Numbered from the stretch's first letter, positions 25,188 through 34,417 are shown. The stretch is DNA of 64,000 nt from Cryobacterium zongtaii (GCF_002909375.1 NZ_PPXD01000009.1:124001-188000), one strand, 5' to 3'. Made by a program: numbers and translations. The notes: generated by a model from the letters alone, not told the origin.

Positions 25188-25709
25188 ATGACCACCTCAG
25201 AGTCCCGTTTTGCCGAGGCGCTGATCGCCGACGGTCCCACCCCGGAATACCCCGGGCGCATGCGCCGATTCGGCCAGCTCGTGGGCACCTGGGCTGCGCA
25301 CGGCAGCCGGCTCGACGAGGCCACGGGGGAGTGGACTGAACGCGAGTTCACCTGGATCGTGCAGTTCATCCTCGACGGGCGCGCGGTGCAGGACGTGGAG
25401 GTCGAGGCCAGCGCCACGCACCCGTCCGGCTTCGAGACCGTCGCCACCGCCGTGCGGGTCTACGACCAGCTGGCCGGTGCCTGGCGGGTGAGCTCCTTCG
25501 CCCCGACGATCGGCGAGTACTGCCACCTGATCGCCACCCCGTACCGCAACGGCCTGCGCCAGGACGGCACCGGCACCGACGGTCGCCCGGTGCGCTGGAA
25601 CTTCACCTCGATCACCGAGGACGGTTACACCTGGGAGGGCTGGGTGAGCGACGACGAGGGCACCACCTGGCACCTCGTGGAGCACAACGAGGCCGTGCGG
25701 GTGCACTGA
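25188..25709 (+). CDS. Hypothetical protein, DUF1579-like
   Basis: This 173-residue soluble protein is rich in Trp and beta strands (LVGTWAAHGSRLDEATGEW, FTWIVQFILDGRAVQDVEVE, GYTWEGWVSDDEGTTWHLVE). The pattern of an N-terminal 'GTW' and repeated strands resembles the lipocalin-like DUF1579 family. No signal peptide. It stands alone just upstream of nrdD; no functional link is visible. Confidence 0.6.
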   Translation: MTTSESRFAEALIADGPTPEYPGRMRRFGQLVGTWAAHGSRLDEATGEWTEREFTWIVQFILDGRAVQDVEVEASATHPSGFETVATAVRVYDQLAGAWRVSSFAPTIGEYCHLIATPYRNGLRQDGTGTDGRPVRWNFTSITEDGYTWEGWVSDDEGTTWHLVEHNEAVRVH

Positions 25710-25805
25710 CTTTCGCAACACGCCGAGGCGGCTGAGATGCACAAGTGTGCACCCGCACCCGGGGTTGAATCGCGGGGCGTCTTTCCGGCCATCCGTCCTA
25801 CTCGA

Positions 25806-25854
25806 CCACTACATATAGCGGCGCTAGGGACCAAGGGCACCCAAATGTAGTGAT
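25806..25854 (+). promoter_or_regulatory. Probable pair of NrdR boxes upstream of nrdD
   Basis: Two 16-bp sites, CCACTACATATAGCGG (25806-25821) and ACCCAAATGTAGTGAT (25839-25854), share the ACTACAT/ATGTAGT core. Their starts are 33 bp apart, about three helical turns. NrdR boxes typically occur as such pairs near the promoters of ribonucleotide reductase genes. The second site overlaps the -35 position of the predicted nrdD promoter. Confidence 0.6.
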
Positions 25855-25873
25855 TTCGGCGCCCTGGCGTCCC

Positions 25874-25879
25874 TATGCT
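25874..25879 (+). promoter_or_regulatory. -10 element TATGCT of leaderless nrdD
   Basis: TATGCT is followed by six bases and the GTG at 25886. It sits 20 bp downstream of the second probable NrdR box. Confidence 0.6.
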
Positions 25880-25885
25880 GAAGGC

Positions 25886-28105
25886 GTGAATCCAAGCATC
25901 AGCGCCCCGGCCCAGACCTCCGCCACCCGCGTCGACACCGTCGCCATCCAGGTCGTCAAACGCGACGGCCGCCGGGTGGACTTCGATGACACCAAGGTCT
26001 ACGAGGCGCTGGTCAAGGCCGCGGTGGAGATTCACACCGAAATGACCCCGCTGGTGCACCGGGCGATCGTCGATATCGTCGCCGCCGTCAACCGGGAGAT
26101 CGCCGGCCGCTTCAGCACCGACATCAAGATCTACGAGGTGCAGAACATCGTGGAGCACGCGCTGCTCGAAAGCCACGAATATGACCTCGCCGAGAAGTAC
26201 ATCGGTTACCGCACCCAGCGCGACTTCGCCCGCAGCAAGTCCACCGACATCAACCACTCGATCATCAACCTGCTCAGCAAAGACTCCTCGGTGGTGAACG
26301 AGAACGCCAACAAAGACAGCGACGTCTTCAACACCCAGCGCGACCTCACCGCCGGGGCCGTGGGCAAGGCCATCGGCCACAAGATGCTGCCGCCGCACGT
26401 GTCCAACGCGCACCAGAAGGGCGACATCCACTTTCACGACCTGGACTACAGCCCATACGCGCCGATGACCAACTGCTGCCTGATCGACTTCACGGGCATG
26501 CTCAGCCGGGGTTTCCGCATCGGCAACGCCGACGTCGAGCCGCCCCGCTCCATTCAGACTGCCACCGCGCAGATCTCGCAGATCATCGCCAACGTGGCGT
26601 CCAGCCAGTACGGCGGATGCTCCGCCAACCGCACCGACGAGCTGCTGGCTCCGTACGCCCGCGCCAACTTCGCCAAGCACCTTGCCGATGCGGAACGGTG
26701 GATCGGCGATCAGACCAAGCACCACGCCTATGCGGAGGAGAAGACCCGCAAGGACATCTATGACGCGATGCAGAGCCTCGAGTACGAGATCAACACCCTG
26801 TTCACCTCGAACGGGCAGACCCCGTTCGTGTCGCTGGGCTTCGGCCTGGGCACCGACTGGTTCGAGCGGGAGATTCAGCGGGCAATCCTGCAGATCCGCA
26901 TCGACGGCCTGGGCAGCGAGAAGCGCACCGCCATCTTCCCCAAACTGATCTTCACGCTAAAGCGCGACCTCAACCTCGCTGAGGGCGACCCGAACTACGA
27001 CATCAAGCAGCTTGCGCTGGAGTGCTCGACCAAGCGGATGTACCCGGACGTGCTCAGCTACGACAAACTCGTCGAGATCACCGGCAGCTTCAAGGTGCCG
27101 ATGGGCTGCCGATCCTTCCTGCAGGGTTGGACCGACGCTGACGGCAACGATGTCTCCGAGGGCCGGATGAACCTGGGCGTGGTGACGGTGAACCTGCCGC
27201 GCATCGCGCTGGAGGCCGCCGGGGACCGGGCGAAGTTCTGGAGCATCCTCGAGGAGCGTCTGTTGATCACCCGCGACGCCCTGGTCTACCGCATCGAACG
27301 GTGCAAGCAGGCGACCCCTGCGAACGCCCCGATCCTCTACGTCTACGGCGCCTTCGGCCAACAACTGGCGCGCACCGACTCGGTCGACGCCCTCTTCAAG
27401 GACGGCCGCTCCACGGTGTCCCTCGGCTACATCGGCCTCTACGAGGTGGCCGCGGCCTTCTTCGGCGGCGCCTGGGAGGGCGACGCCGAGGCGAAGGCCT
27501 TCACCCTCGACATCCTCAAGACCCTCGACGCGCACACCAAGGCGTGGAGCGCCGAGTACGGCTACCAGTTCAGCGTCTATTCGACCCCGAGCGAGAGCCT
27601 GACCGACCGGTTCTCCCGCCTCGACAAGGTCAAGTTCGGGTCGGTGGAGAACATCACCGACAAGGATTACTACACCAACAGCTTCCACTACGACGTGCGC
27701 AAGAACCCGACCCCGTTCGAAAAGCTCGACTTCGAGAAGGACTACCCGGTGTTCTCCTCCGGCGGTTTCATCCACTACTGCGAGTACCCGGTGCTGCAGC
27801 AGAACCCCAAGGCGCTCGAAGCCGTCTGGGACTACGCCTACGACCGGGTCGGCTACCTGGGTACCAACACCCCCATCGACCGCTGCTACAAGTGCGACTT
27901 CTCCGGCGACTTCACCCCCACCGAGCGTGGTTTCGCCTGCCCGGATTGCGGCAACGACGACCCGGCCAGCTGCGACGTGGTCAAGCGCACCTGCGGTTAC
28001 CTCGGCAACCCGCAGGCCCGCCCGATGGTGCACGGTCGCCACCAGGAGATCGTTTCCCGGGTCAAGCACATGGCCGGCGCCACCGGCGTCAGCGGCTCCC
28101 TGTAG
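25886..28105 (+). CDS. nrdD: Anaerobic ribonucleoside-triphosphate reductase (class III)
   Basis: This 739-residue protein makes deoxyribonucleotides under anoxia by glycyl-radical chemistry. An N-terminal ATP-cone (VVKRDGRRVDFDDTKVYEALVKAA) provides allosteric control. The central catalytic barrel contains HFHDLDYSPYAP-type motifs. Near the C-terminus is a CxxC...CxxC zinc site (CYKCDF, CPDCGN), followed by KRTCGYLGNPQARP with the radical glycine. The GTG start at 25886 fits the promoter spacing. nrdG follows after nine bases. Possession of class III implies growth or survival with little oxygen. Confidence 0.95.
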   Translation: MNPSISAPAQTSATRVDTVAIQVVKRDGRRVDFDDTKVYEALVKAAVEIHTEMTPLVHRAIVDIVAAVNREIAGRFSTDIKIYEVQNIVEHALLESHEYDLAEKYIGYRTQRDFARSKSTDINHSIINLLSKDSSVVNENANKDSDVFNTQRDLTAGAVGKAIGHKMLPPHVSNAHQKGDIHFHDLDYSPYAPMTNCCLIDFTGMLSRGFRIGNADVEPPRSIQTATAQISQIIANVASSQYGGCSANRTDELLAPYARANFAKHLADAERWIGDQTKHHAYAEEKTRKDIYDAMQSLEYEINTLFTSNGQTPFVSLGFGLGTDWFEREIQRAILQIRIDGLGSEKRTAIFPKLIFTLKRDLNLAEGDPNYDIKQLALECSTKRMYPDVLSYDKLVEITGSFKVPMGCRSFLQGWTDADGNDVSEGRMNLGVVTVNLPRIALEAAGDRAKFWSILEERLLITRDALVYRIERCKQATPANAPILYVYGAFGQQLARTDSVDALFKDGRSTVSLGYIGLYEVAAAFFGGAWEGDAEAKAFTLDILKTLDAHTKAWSAEYGYQFSVYSTPSESLTDRFSRLDKVKFGSVENITDKDYYTNSFHYDVRKNPTPFEKLDFEKDYPVFSSGGFIHYCEYPVLQQNPKALEAVWDYAYDRVGYLGTNTPIDRCYKCDFSGDFTPTERGFACPDCGNDDPASCDVVKRTCGYLGNPQARPMVHGRHQEIVSRVKHMAGATGVSGSL

Positions 28106-28114
28106 GCAGCCGTT

Positions 28115-28717
28115 ATGCGGAACCCGAATCCCGGCGAGTGGCTATCCGACAAGCTCAGCCAGGGCTTCATCGGTGACTACAAACCGTTCATGTTCGTCGA
28201 CGGCGAGGGGGTGCGCTGCAGCCTCTATGTGAGCGGATGCCTGTTCGCCTGCGAAGGCTGCTTCAACGAGGCCACCTGGAACTTCCGCTATGGCACGCCG
28301 TACACGGTCGAGCTCGAGGATCGGATCCTTGCCGACCTGGCCCAACCGTACGTGCAGGGCCTCACCCTGCTGGGCGGGGAACCCTTCATCAACACCGGGG
28401 TGTGCCTCTCCCTGGTGCGCCGGGTGCGGGCGACCTTCGGCCAAGCCAAGGACATCTGGTCGTGGACCGGGTATTCCTACGAAGAGCTGCTGCTCGACAG
28501 CCCCGACAAGCTGGAACTGCTCGACCAGATAGACATCCTCGTGGATGGCCGATTCGACCTCGCCAAGAAAGACTTCAAGCTGCAATTCCGCGGAAGCAGC
28601 AACCAGCGCATCATCGACGTGAAGAAGTCCCGCGCCGCGGGTCGCGCCGTGCTCTGGACCAACCTGCTCGACGCCACCCAGACCTATGAGCAGCTCGAGA
28701 AGCAAACGCTGATCTAG
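28115..28717 (+). CDS. nrdG: Anaerobic ribonucleotide reductase activating protein
   Basis: This 200-residue radical-SAM activase generates the glycyl radical on NrdD. The cluster motif is SGCLFACEGCF (CX3CX2C) and the SAM-binding region is LTLLGGEPF. Length matches the family. It is co-transcribed with nrdD. Confidence 0.95.
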   Translation: MRNPNPGEWLSDKLSQGFIGDYKPFMFVDGEGVRCSLYVSGCLFACEGCFNEATWNFRYGTPYTVELEDRILADLAQPYVQGLTLLGGEPFINTGVCLSLVRRVRATFGQAKDIWSWTGYSYEELLLDSPDKLELLDQIDILVDGRFDLAKKDFKLQFRGSSNQRIIDVKKSRAAGRAVLWTNLLDATQTYEQLEKQTLI

Positions 28718-28744
28718 CTGCGCCTCCCGCCTGTCCGGTTGTGA

Positions 28745-29584
<840 letters not shown>

Positions 29585-29717
29585 GCCTGAGCGAGCCGGA
29601 TGGTCCGGGCCTGGTCACGGTACGTTTCAGGTATGTTCGACCGTGACCGGGCGGTCACCGCCCACAGTTGTGTTCTTCGTTCCGCCGGCGATTCGCAAAC
29701 TCTGAAGGTTTCCACGC

Positions 29718-30977
29718 ATGCCTGACTTCACTCACCGCATCGCTGATGCCCGTGTTCGGCTGGTCGATTCCCAGGGGCGGCCGATCGCCGGCGCGGAAGC
29801 GTCTGTCGAGCAGACCCGGCACGCGTTCGGGTTCGGCAACATCGGCTTCGACTTCATCGACTTGCTCGGCGGCCCGCCTGGATCGGGTGACGCACCGCCC
29901 GAACCGGAAGCCCTGGCTGAGGCCTGGCTGGGTCTGTTCAACACCATGACGCTGCCCTTCTACTGGCGCGGCTTCGAGCCGGTGCAGGGTCAACCCGACA
30001 CGACTCGGCTGCGTCGAACCGCCGAGTGGTTCGCCGAGCGCGGGGTCACCGTCAAGGGCCATCCGCTGCTCTGGCACACCCTGGCCCCCGAGTGGCTGCT
30101 ATCCCTCGACGACGCGGAGGTCGAGAAGACCATCCGGGAGCGCATCCGGCGCGAGGTGACCGACTTCGCGGGTGTTGTGGACCTGTGGGATGCGGTCAAC
30201 GAGGTCGTGATCCTGCCCGTCTTCACCGCTGAGGACAACGCCGTGACCCGGTTGGCCCAGTGCCGCGGCCGGGTCGGGATGGTGCGGCTGGCGTTCGAGG
30301 AGGCACGGGCAGCGAACCCGAACGCCCGGCTCGTCCTCAACGACTTCGACCTGTCCGCCGATTACGAACACGTGATCGAGGACTGCCTGACGGCGGGCAT
30401 CCGGATCGACGCTATCGGGCTGCAGACTCACATGCATCAGGGCTACCGGGGCGAAGAGCAGGTGTGGGGGATTCTCGAGCGGTTCGCCCGCTTCGGGCTG
30501 CCCCTGCAGCTGACCGAGACGACGTTGCTGTCGGGCGACCTGATGCCCCCGGAGATCGTGGACCTCAACGACTTCCAGCCGGAATCGTGGCCGTCGACGC
30601 CCGAGGGCGAGGCCCGCCAGGCCGACGAGATCGTGCGGCACTACCGCACGGTGGTGTCCCACCCCGCGGTGGAGTCGCTGACCTACTGGGGCCTGACCGA
30701 TCACGGGGCCTGGCTCGGGGCTCCCTCGGGGCTGATCCGCCGCGACGGCAGCAAGAAGCCCGCCTACGATGCGCTGCAGGGCCTGGTGCGCGGAGAGTGG
30801 TGGCACCCCGAGACGCGCACGACGACGGATGCCGACGGCGTCGTCATGGTGCGCGGCTTCGCCGGTCGGTATCGAATGACGACCCCGGTCGGGTCCGCCG
30901 AGGTGGAGCTGGGCGCCGGTGTCGGTTCGGTGACCGTCATGCTGGACTCGGTTCCAGCGGCGCTCGGCAAACTCTGA
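29718..30977 (+). CDS. GH10 endo-beta-1,4-xylanase, cytoplasmic form
   Basis: This 419-residue protein has a GH10 barrel preceded by a ~40-residue beta-type region (ARVRLVDSQGRPIAGAEASV). Catalytic residues are the acid/base Glu162 (WDAVNE) and the nucleophile Glu267 (LQLTETT). Other GH10 marks are KGHPLLWH and LQTHMHQG. About 60 residues follow the barrel. No signal peptide or lipobox is present, so it should act inside the cell on imported xylo-oligosaccharides or aryl-xylosides, complementing the GH43/ABC module about 10 kb away. The upstream region has a GGTCACGG/CCGTGACC dyad (29613-29648), possibly an operator. Confidence 0.9.
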   Translation: MPDFTHRIADARVRLVDSQGRPIAGAEASVEQTRHAFGFGNIGFDFIDLLGGPPGSGDAPPEPEALAEAWLGLFNTMTLPFYWRGFEPVQGQPDTTRLRRTAEWFAERGVTVKGHPLLWHTLAPEWLLSLDDAEVEKTIRERIRREVTDFAGVVDLWDAVNEVVILPVFTAEDNAVTRLAQCRGRVGMVRLAFEEARAANPNARLVLNDFDLSADYEHVIEDCLTAGIRIDAIGLQTHMHQGYRGEEQVWGILERFARFGLPLQLTETTLLSGDLMPPEIVDLNDFQPESWPSTPEGEARQADEIVRHYRTVVSHPAVESLTYWGLTDHGAWLGAPSGLIRRDGSKKPAYDALQGLVRGEWWHPETRTTTDADGVVMVRGFAGRYRMTTPVGSAEVELGAGVGSVTVMLDSVPAALGKL

Positions 30978-31014
30978 TCCAGACCTCTTGACGGGTCGGG
31001 AAAACCCATGATCT

Positions 31015-31020
31015 GATAAT
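31015..31020 (+). promoter_or_regulatory. -10 element GATAAT ahead of the riboswitch
   Basis: GATAAT ends six bases before the first paired base of the yybP-ykoY aptamer (31026), which places the transcript start at the aptamer's 5' edge. A TTGACG lies 21 bp upstream, which is too far for an ideal -35. Confidence 0.5.
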
Positions 31021-31025
31021 TGCCA

Positions 31026-31141
31026 GGAGGGGAGTATCCCCGAATCACATCGTCGCCAGTACGGCCCCACGGCTCGGTGATGTGAGCTCGACCCGAGCGG
31101 GAAAGACCTCCGAGACGACGCACCGTGCGTCCTCTCGGAAG
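31026..31141 (+). ncRNA. yybP-ykoY (manganese) riboswitch upstream of terC
   Basis: The leader contains the two signature loops: GGGGAGTA in the 5' arm and GAAAGACCTCC in the 3' arm. P1 pairs GGAGG (31026-31030) with CCTCC (31107-31111). An internal helix CACATC/GATGTG flanks a second stem-loop arm. Downstream, a long hairpin with arms 31110-31123 and 31125-31138 overlaps the 3' P1 strand and ends beside the GAAGG ribosome site, so aptamer and hairpin are mutually exclusive. Known members bind Mn2+ and switch on exporters such as TerC/Alx or MntP. Confidence 0.85.
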
Positions 31142-31151
31142 GGTGCTTACC

Positions 31152-32162
31152 GTGAATGTTCCGCTCTGGGCTTGGCTTTCCGTCTTTGCCGTCATCCTCG
31201 TGATGCTGGCCATCGACCTCGTGGCCCACCGCACCGCCCACGTCATCGGCTTGAGGGAAGCGGCCGGGTGGTCGATCTTCTGGGTTGTCTCGGGGATCAG
31301 CTTCGGTGTGATCATCTGGCTGCTCTTCGGCAGCGAGCTGGGTCAGCAGTATTTCGCCGGCTTCCTCATCGAAAAGTCGCTGGCCATCGACAACGTGTTC
31401 GTGTGGGCCATCATTTTCGCCAGCTTCGGTGTGCCGGCCAAGTACCAGCACCGCATCCTCTTCCTCGGCGTATTGGGTGCATTGGTGTTTCGCGGCATCT
31501 TCATCGCTGCGGGCACCACGCTCATCGAGAGCTTCGGATGGATCCTCTACGTTTTCGCCGCCCTCCTGGTGGTCACCGGCATTCAGATGCTGCGCCGCCG
31601 CAACGAACACGCCGACCCCACCCAGTCGCGCATCTACCGAGCCTTCCGCCGATTCGTCCCCACGACCGACGTCTTTTACGGGCAGCGGCTCCTCGTGCGA
31701 GCCGGCGGGGCACTCGTGGCGACACCTCTCTTGGCGGTGCTGGTGCTCATTGAGTTCACCGACATCATTTTCGCCATCGACTCGATCCCCGCGATCTTCG
31801 CCGTCACCGACGAGGCATTCCTGGTGTTCACCGCGAACGCCTTCGCCATCCTGGGGTTGCGCGCCATGTACTTCCTGTTGGCTGATCTCATCCACCGCTT
31901 CATCTACCTCAAGATCGGGTTGGCGGCCATCCTCATCTGGGTCGGCGTCAAAATGGCGCTGCACGACCTGGTCAAGGTCCCCACCACCGTCTCGTTAGCC
32001 GTCATCCTCGTGATCCTCGCCACGGCGGTCGGCGCCAGCCTCATCGCCACCCGCGGGCAGGGGCGGCGAGCGGTCGAGCCGACCGGAGCCGAGATGTTCC
32101 GCGATGCCACACCGGACGAGGTGGCGAGCCTCAGCCCGGTGATCGCCCGACGGCCGCGATAG
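31152..32162 (+). CDS. TerC/Alx family membrane protein (metal ion efflux)
   Basis: This 336-residue protein has about nine membrane segments. The conserved acidic motifs are EKSLAIDNVFVW and LIEFTDIIFAIDSIPAIFAV; the aspartates are the probable metal sites. The GTG at 31152 follows GAAGGG; an upstream in-frame GTG lies inside the riboswitch hairpin. TerC/Alx proteins are linked to Mn2+ export and to metal loading of secreted proteins. The yybP-ykoY aptamer in the leader supports a manganese role. The heliorhodopsin gene follows 66 bp downstream on the same strand. Confidence 0.9.
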   Translation: MNVPLWAWLSVFAVILVMLAIDLVAHRTAHVIGLREAAGWSIFWVVSGISFGVIIWLLFGSELGQQYFAGFLIEKSLAIDNVFVWAIIFASFGVPAKYQHRILFLGVLGALVFRGIFIAAGTTLIESFGWILYVFAALLVVTGIQMLRRRNEHADPTQSRIYRAFRRFVPTTDVFYGQRLLVRAGGALVATPLLAVLVLIEFTDIIFAIDSIPAIFAVTDEAFLVFTANAFAILGLRAMYFLLADLIHRFIYLKIGLAAILIWVGVKMALHDLVKVPTTVSLAVILVILATAVGASLIATRGQGRRAVEPTGAEMFRDATPDEVASLSPVIARRPR

Positions 32163-32228
32163 CCCCTGGGAAGTGCCAAGATGACCACACGGGCGCGTGA
32201 CGCCCGCCGGATGCAAAGGAGTCGGCCC

Positions 32229-33032
32229 ATGGCCAAGAGGGACTACACGCCGGACCAGCAGATCGACCGGCTGCGCATCTACAACGTCGTCGCGGGAAGC
32301 CTCCACCTGATTCAGGCCATCGGGTTTGCGGTGATTCTCACGATGCTGAGTTCGCAGGTTCTGTTCGCTGTCACCACGGACTACCTGGCCGGCCCGCCCG
32401 GGGTGCCGATCCCGCCGGAGCGGGTCACGCTCTTCGAGGTGAACATCGGCGTCGGCGTGGTGGCCTTCCTCGCGCTGAGCGCCTTCTTCCATTTCCTCAT
32501 CTCCAGCCCCTGGTTCTTCAACCGCTACAAGACCGGGTTGCTGAACAACCACAACTACTTCCGGTGGGTCGAGTACTCCCTGAGTTCATCGATCATGATC
32601 TGGCTGATCCTGGCGATCAATGGTGTGACCGATATCGGAGCGCTGTGCGCCGTCTTCGCGGTCAACGCGGCCATGATCATGTTCGGAGCCCTGCAGGAGA
32701 AGTATGAGCAACCGGGGACGGGCGGGATGCTGCCCTTCATCTTCGGTTCCATGGTCGGCATCGTTCCGTGGATCCTGATCCTGATCTACTTCCTGCGCCC
32801 GGGCAGCGCCAGCGACGTTGCGGCCCCCGGCTTCGTCGTCGGCATCGTCATCTCGCTGTTCGTGTTCTTCAACACGTTCGCCATCAACCAGTGGCTGCAG
32901 TACAAGCAGGTGGGCAAGTGGAAGAGCTACCTGCAGGGCGAACGCACCTACATCACCCTGAGCCTGGTGGCGAAAACGGCACTGGCCTGGCAGGTCTTCT
33001 CCGGCGCCATCATCCCCGCCATCGCCAGCTAA
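32229..33032 (+). CDS. Heliorhodopsin
   Basis: The protein has 267 residues from the ATG at 32229, with AAGGAG upstream. Seven hydrophobic segments are present. TM3 carries RWVEYSLSSS with the counterion Glu115, and TM7 carries SLVAKTALAWQ with the retinal Schiff-base Lys249. Relative to heliorhodopsin 48C12 as I remember it (Glu107, Lys241, His80), these residues and His88 sit at a constant offset of eight. Heliorhodopsins are retinal proteins with inverted topology and long photocycles. They do not pump ions and their role is debated. No retinal-forming oxygenase or carotenoid gene is in the window. Confidence 0.93.
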   Translation: MAKRDYTPDQQIDRLRIYNVVAGSLHLIQAIGFAVILTMLSSQVLFAVTTDYLAGPPGVPIPPERVTLFEVNIGVGVVAFLALSAFFHFLISSPWFFNRYKTGLLNNHNYFRWVEYSLSSSIMIWLILAINGVTDIGALCAVFAVNAAMIMFGALQEKYEQPGTGGMLPFIFGSMVGIVPWILILIYFLRPGSASDVAAPGFVVGIVISLFVFFNTFAINQWLQYKQVGKWKSYLQGERTYITLSLVAKTALAWQVFSGAIIPAIAS

Positions 33033-33814
33033 ACCCGCACGAGGAACGCACGCAAAGCCGTGATCCACTCGGCGGATGCGTCGAGATGGGCGTCATGGCT
33101 TCCGCCGTCGAAATCGACCCGCGTGACTTGTGGTGAACCACGCGACATGAATTCGTCCTTCGCTGCGGCTGAGAACATCCCCTCGGCACCGAAGACAGCG
33201 AGGGTGGGGATATCGAGGCTGCACCACTCCGGCCAGCGCGGGTGCGCGTCCACGTGCGCGATGGTCTCGACCATGACGTCGGGATCGAAGCGTGGCCACA
33301 GGCCATCGGGCCGCATCTCGAGATCGGCAATCCACGAGCGTGCGAGCGGGGAGTCACCGAGGAATGCGCGCGCGTGCGCTTCGTTGCCGAACGGTACCGG
33401 CCAGGAGGTGAAGAAACGACGCAGGTCGCTTCTGCTTCGATCGTTGCCGTCCCCGCCGACCCCGGCTTCCAGGAGAACGAGGCGTTCCACCAGATCGGGA
33501 CGGGCACTCGCTACGAGCAGGGCGGTGTGGCCGCCCATGGATTGGCCGACAAGGGAAACGGGTCTCCCGAGCACCGACTCGATCACGAACACCACGTCGG
33601 CCACATGGGCCTCCCGCGACACGTCGTCCGGAAAGCGGGTGCTGCGTCCGTGACCTCGAGCGTCAACCGTGACCACTCGGTGATCGCCGAGAGCCGCAGC
33701 TGTCGCAGCCATCTCGGTGCTGCTGCCCGCCAGGCCGTGAAGGATTACGACCGGAGGCCCAGAGCCTTCGGTGTCGGTGATGTGGAGGTCGATCGCGCCT
33801 CGTCGGATTTTCAT
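33029..33814 (-). CDS. Alpha/beta hydrolase
   Basis: The protein has 261 residues if translation starts at the ATG at 33814; an in-frame start at 33871 would overlap the upstream gene by 41 bases and is less likely. The fold markers are the oxyanion HGLAG, the nucleophile elbow GQSMGG, and the terminal SHDAHL histidine. It is convergent with the heliorhodopsin gene, and the stop codons interlock within four bases. It probably follows the two small upstream genes on one transcript. The substrate is unknown. Confidence 0.85.
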   Translation of the reverse strand: MKIRRGAIDLHITDTEGSGPPVVILHGLAGSSTEMAATAAALGDHRVVTVDARGHGRSTRFPDDVSREAHVADVVFVIESVLGRPVSLVGQSMGGHTALLVASARPDLVERLVLLEAGVGGDGNDRSRSDLRRFFTSWPVPFGNEAHARAFLGDSPLARSWIADLEMRPDGLWPRFDPDVMVETIAHVDAHPRWPEWCSLDIPTLAVFGAEGMFSAAAKDEFMSRGSPQVTRVDFDGGSHDAHLDASAEWITALRAFLVRV

Positions 33815-33830
33815 CGCCAGTGCCGCAACA

Positions 33831-34118
33831 TCACAAGCGGTCGAGTCTGCGGATTCGGTTTTCGAGACCAACGCGCTTGCGGTTCAGGTTCCACAGTGAC
33901 GTGACGCCGAGCACGAGGGCCTTGCCTTGCGCTGCGGCACTGGGCAGCCCGCGTTCGGCGAGCGCGACCTCGACGGCATCCTTCCCCGCGTCCCGGTGCT
34001 CGGCAACGACCTCACGCGCATCCTTCATCGCGCTGCTGTTGAGTGGGTGGTTGTCGATTCGCACGTTGATGTCGGTGAGCTCGCTCTGAGCCTTTGCGAG
34101 CTTTTCGCTGGCGGCCAC
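33831..34118 (-). CDS. Small coiled hypothetical protein
   Basis: The protein has 95 residues if the start is the GTG at 34118: GAGGAGG then has a 6-base spacing, whereas the ATG at 34124 directly abuts it. The protein is charged and helical (EKLAKAQSELTDINVRIDNH, AMKDAREVVAEHRDAGKDAVEV) with a basic tail (NLNRKRVGLENRIRRLDR). I do not recognise a family. It is between a DUF1905 gene and a hydrolase gene, with gaps of 11 and 16 bases, so it is probably part of one operon. Confidence 0.6.
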   Translation of the reverse strand: MAASEKLAKAQSELTDINVRIDNHPLNSSAMKDAREVVAEHRDAGKDAVEVALAERGLPSAAAQGKALVLGVTSLWNLNRKRVGLENRIRRLDRL

Positions 34119-34129
34119 TGGCATCCTCC

Positions 34130-34417
34130 TCAGGTCAACCGCTCTGAAAGCCGGACGACGACGACGTCCCCGACCTCTTTGCCGAGCTTCGTGCGGAGCT
34201 TGGCGCTGATCGAGAGCATGTGACCACCGGATCCGGTGGGCATCAGGCCAGCCGTCACCGGCTGGTCATCCACCTGCGCCACTACCCGGACGGCCTTACC
34301 GGTGCCGAACAGCTCCACCGAACCCGGGACTTCGACACACGACCACATCTCGCCCTTCACCAGTACTCCGATCGGAGCGGTGAAGGAGAACTGCCTCGGG
34401 CCTTGTTCGGTGCTCAT
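34130..34417 (-). CDS. DUF1905 domain-containing protein
   Basis: The protein has 95 residues from the ATG at 34417 (MSTEQGPRQFSFTAPIGVLV). It fits DUF1905: a small beta barrel with the conserved RTKLGKEVGDVVVV ending (usually 'R...L..k.Gd.v.v'). These proteins are often encoded beside or fused to YdeI/OmdA-type domains; the function is unknown. It heads a likely three-gene minus-strand operon and is divergent from a VOC gene. Confidence 0.8.
   Translation of the reverse strand: MSTEQGPRQFSFTAPIGVLVKGEMWSCVEVPGSVELFGTGKAVRVVAQVDDQPVTAGLMPTGSGGHMLSISAKLRTKLGKEVGDVVVVRLSERLT

Noticed and set aside
29613-29648. GGTCACGG...CCGTGACC dyad upstream of the xylanase as a LacI operator
   Set aside because: It lacks the AACGTT or GCGC centre of LacI-type sites and has a 20-bp spacer; it could be a regulator site or a weak terminator, so it is mentioned only with the gene.
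30099-31964. Minus-strand 621-codon frame
   Set aside because: It runs antisense across the xylanase, the riboswitch and terC, which all have strong independent support.
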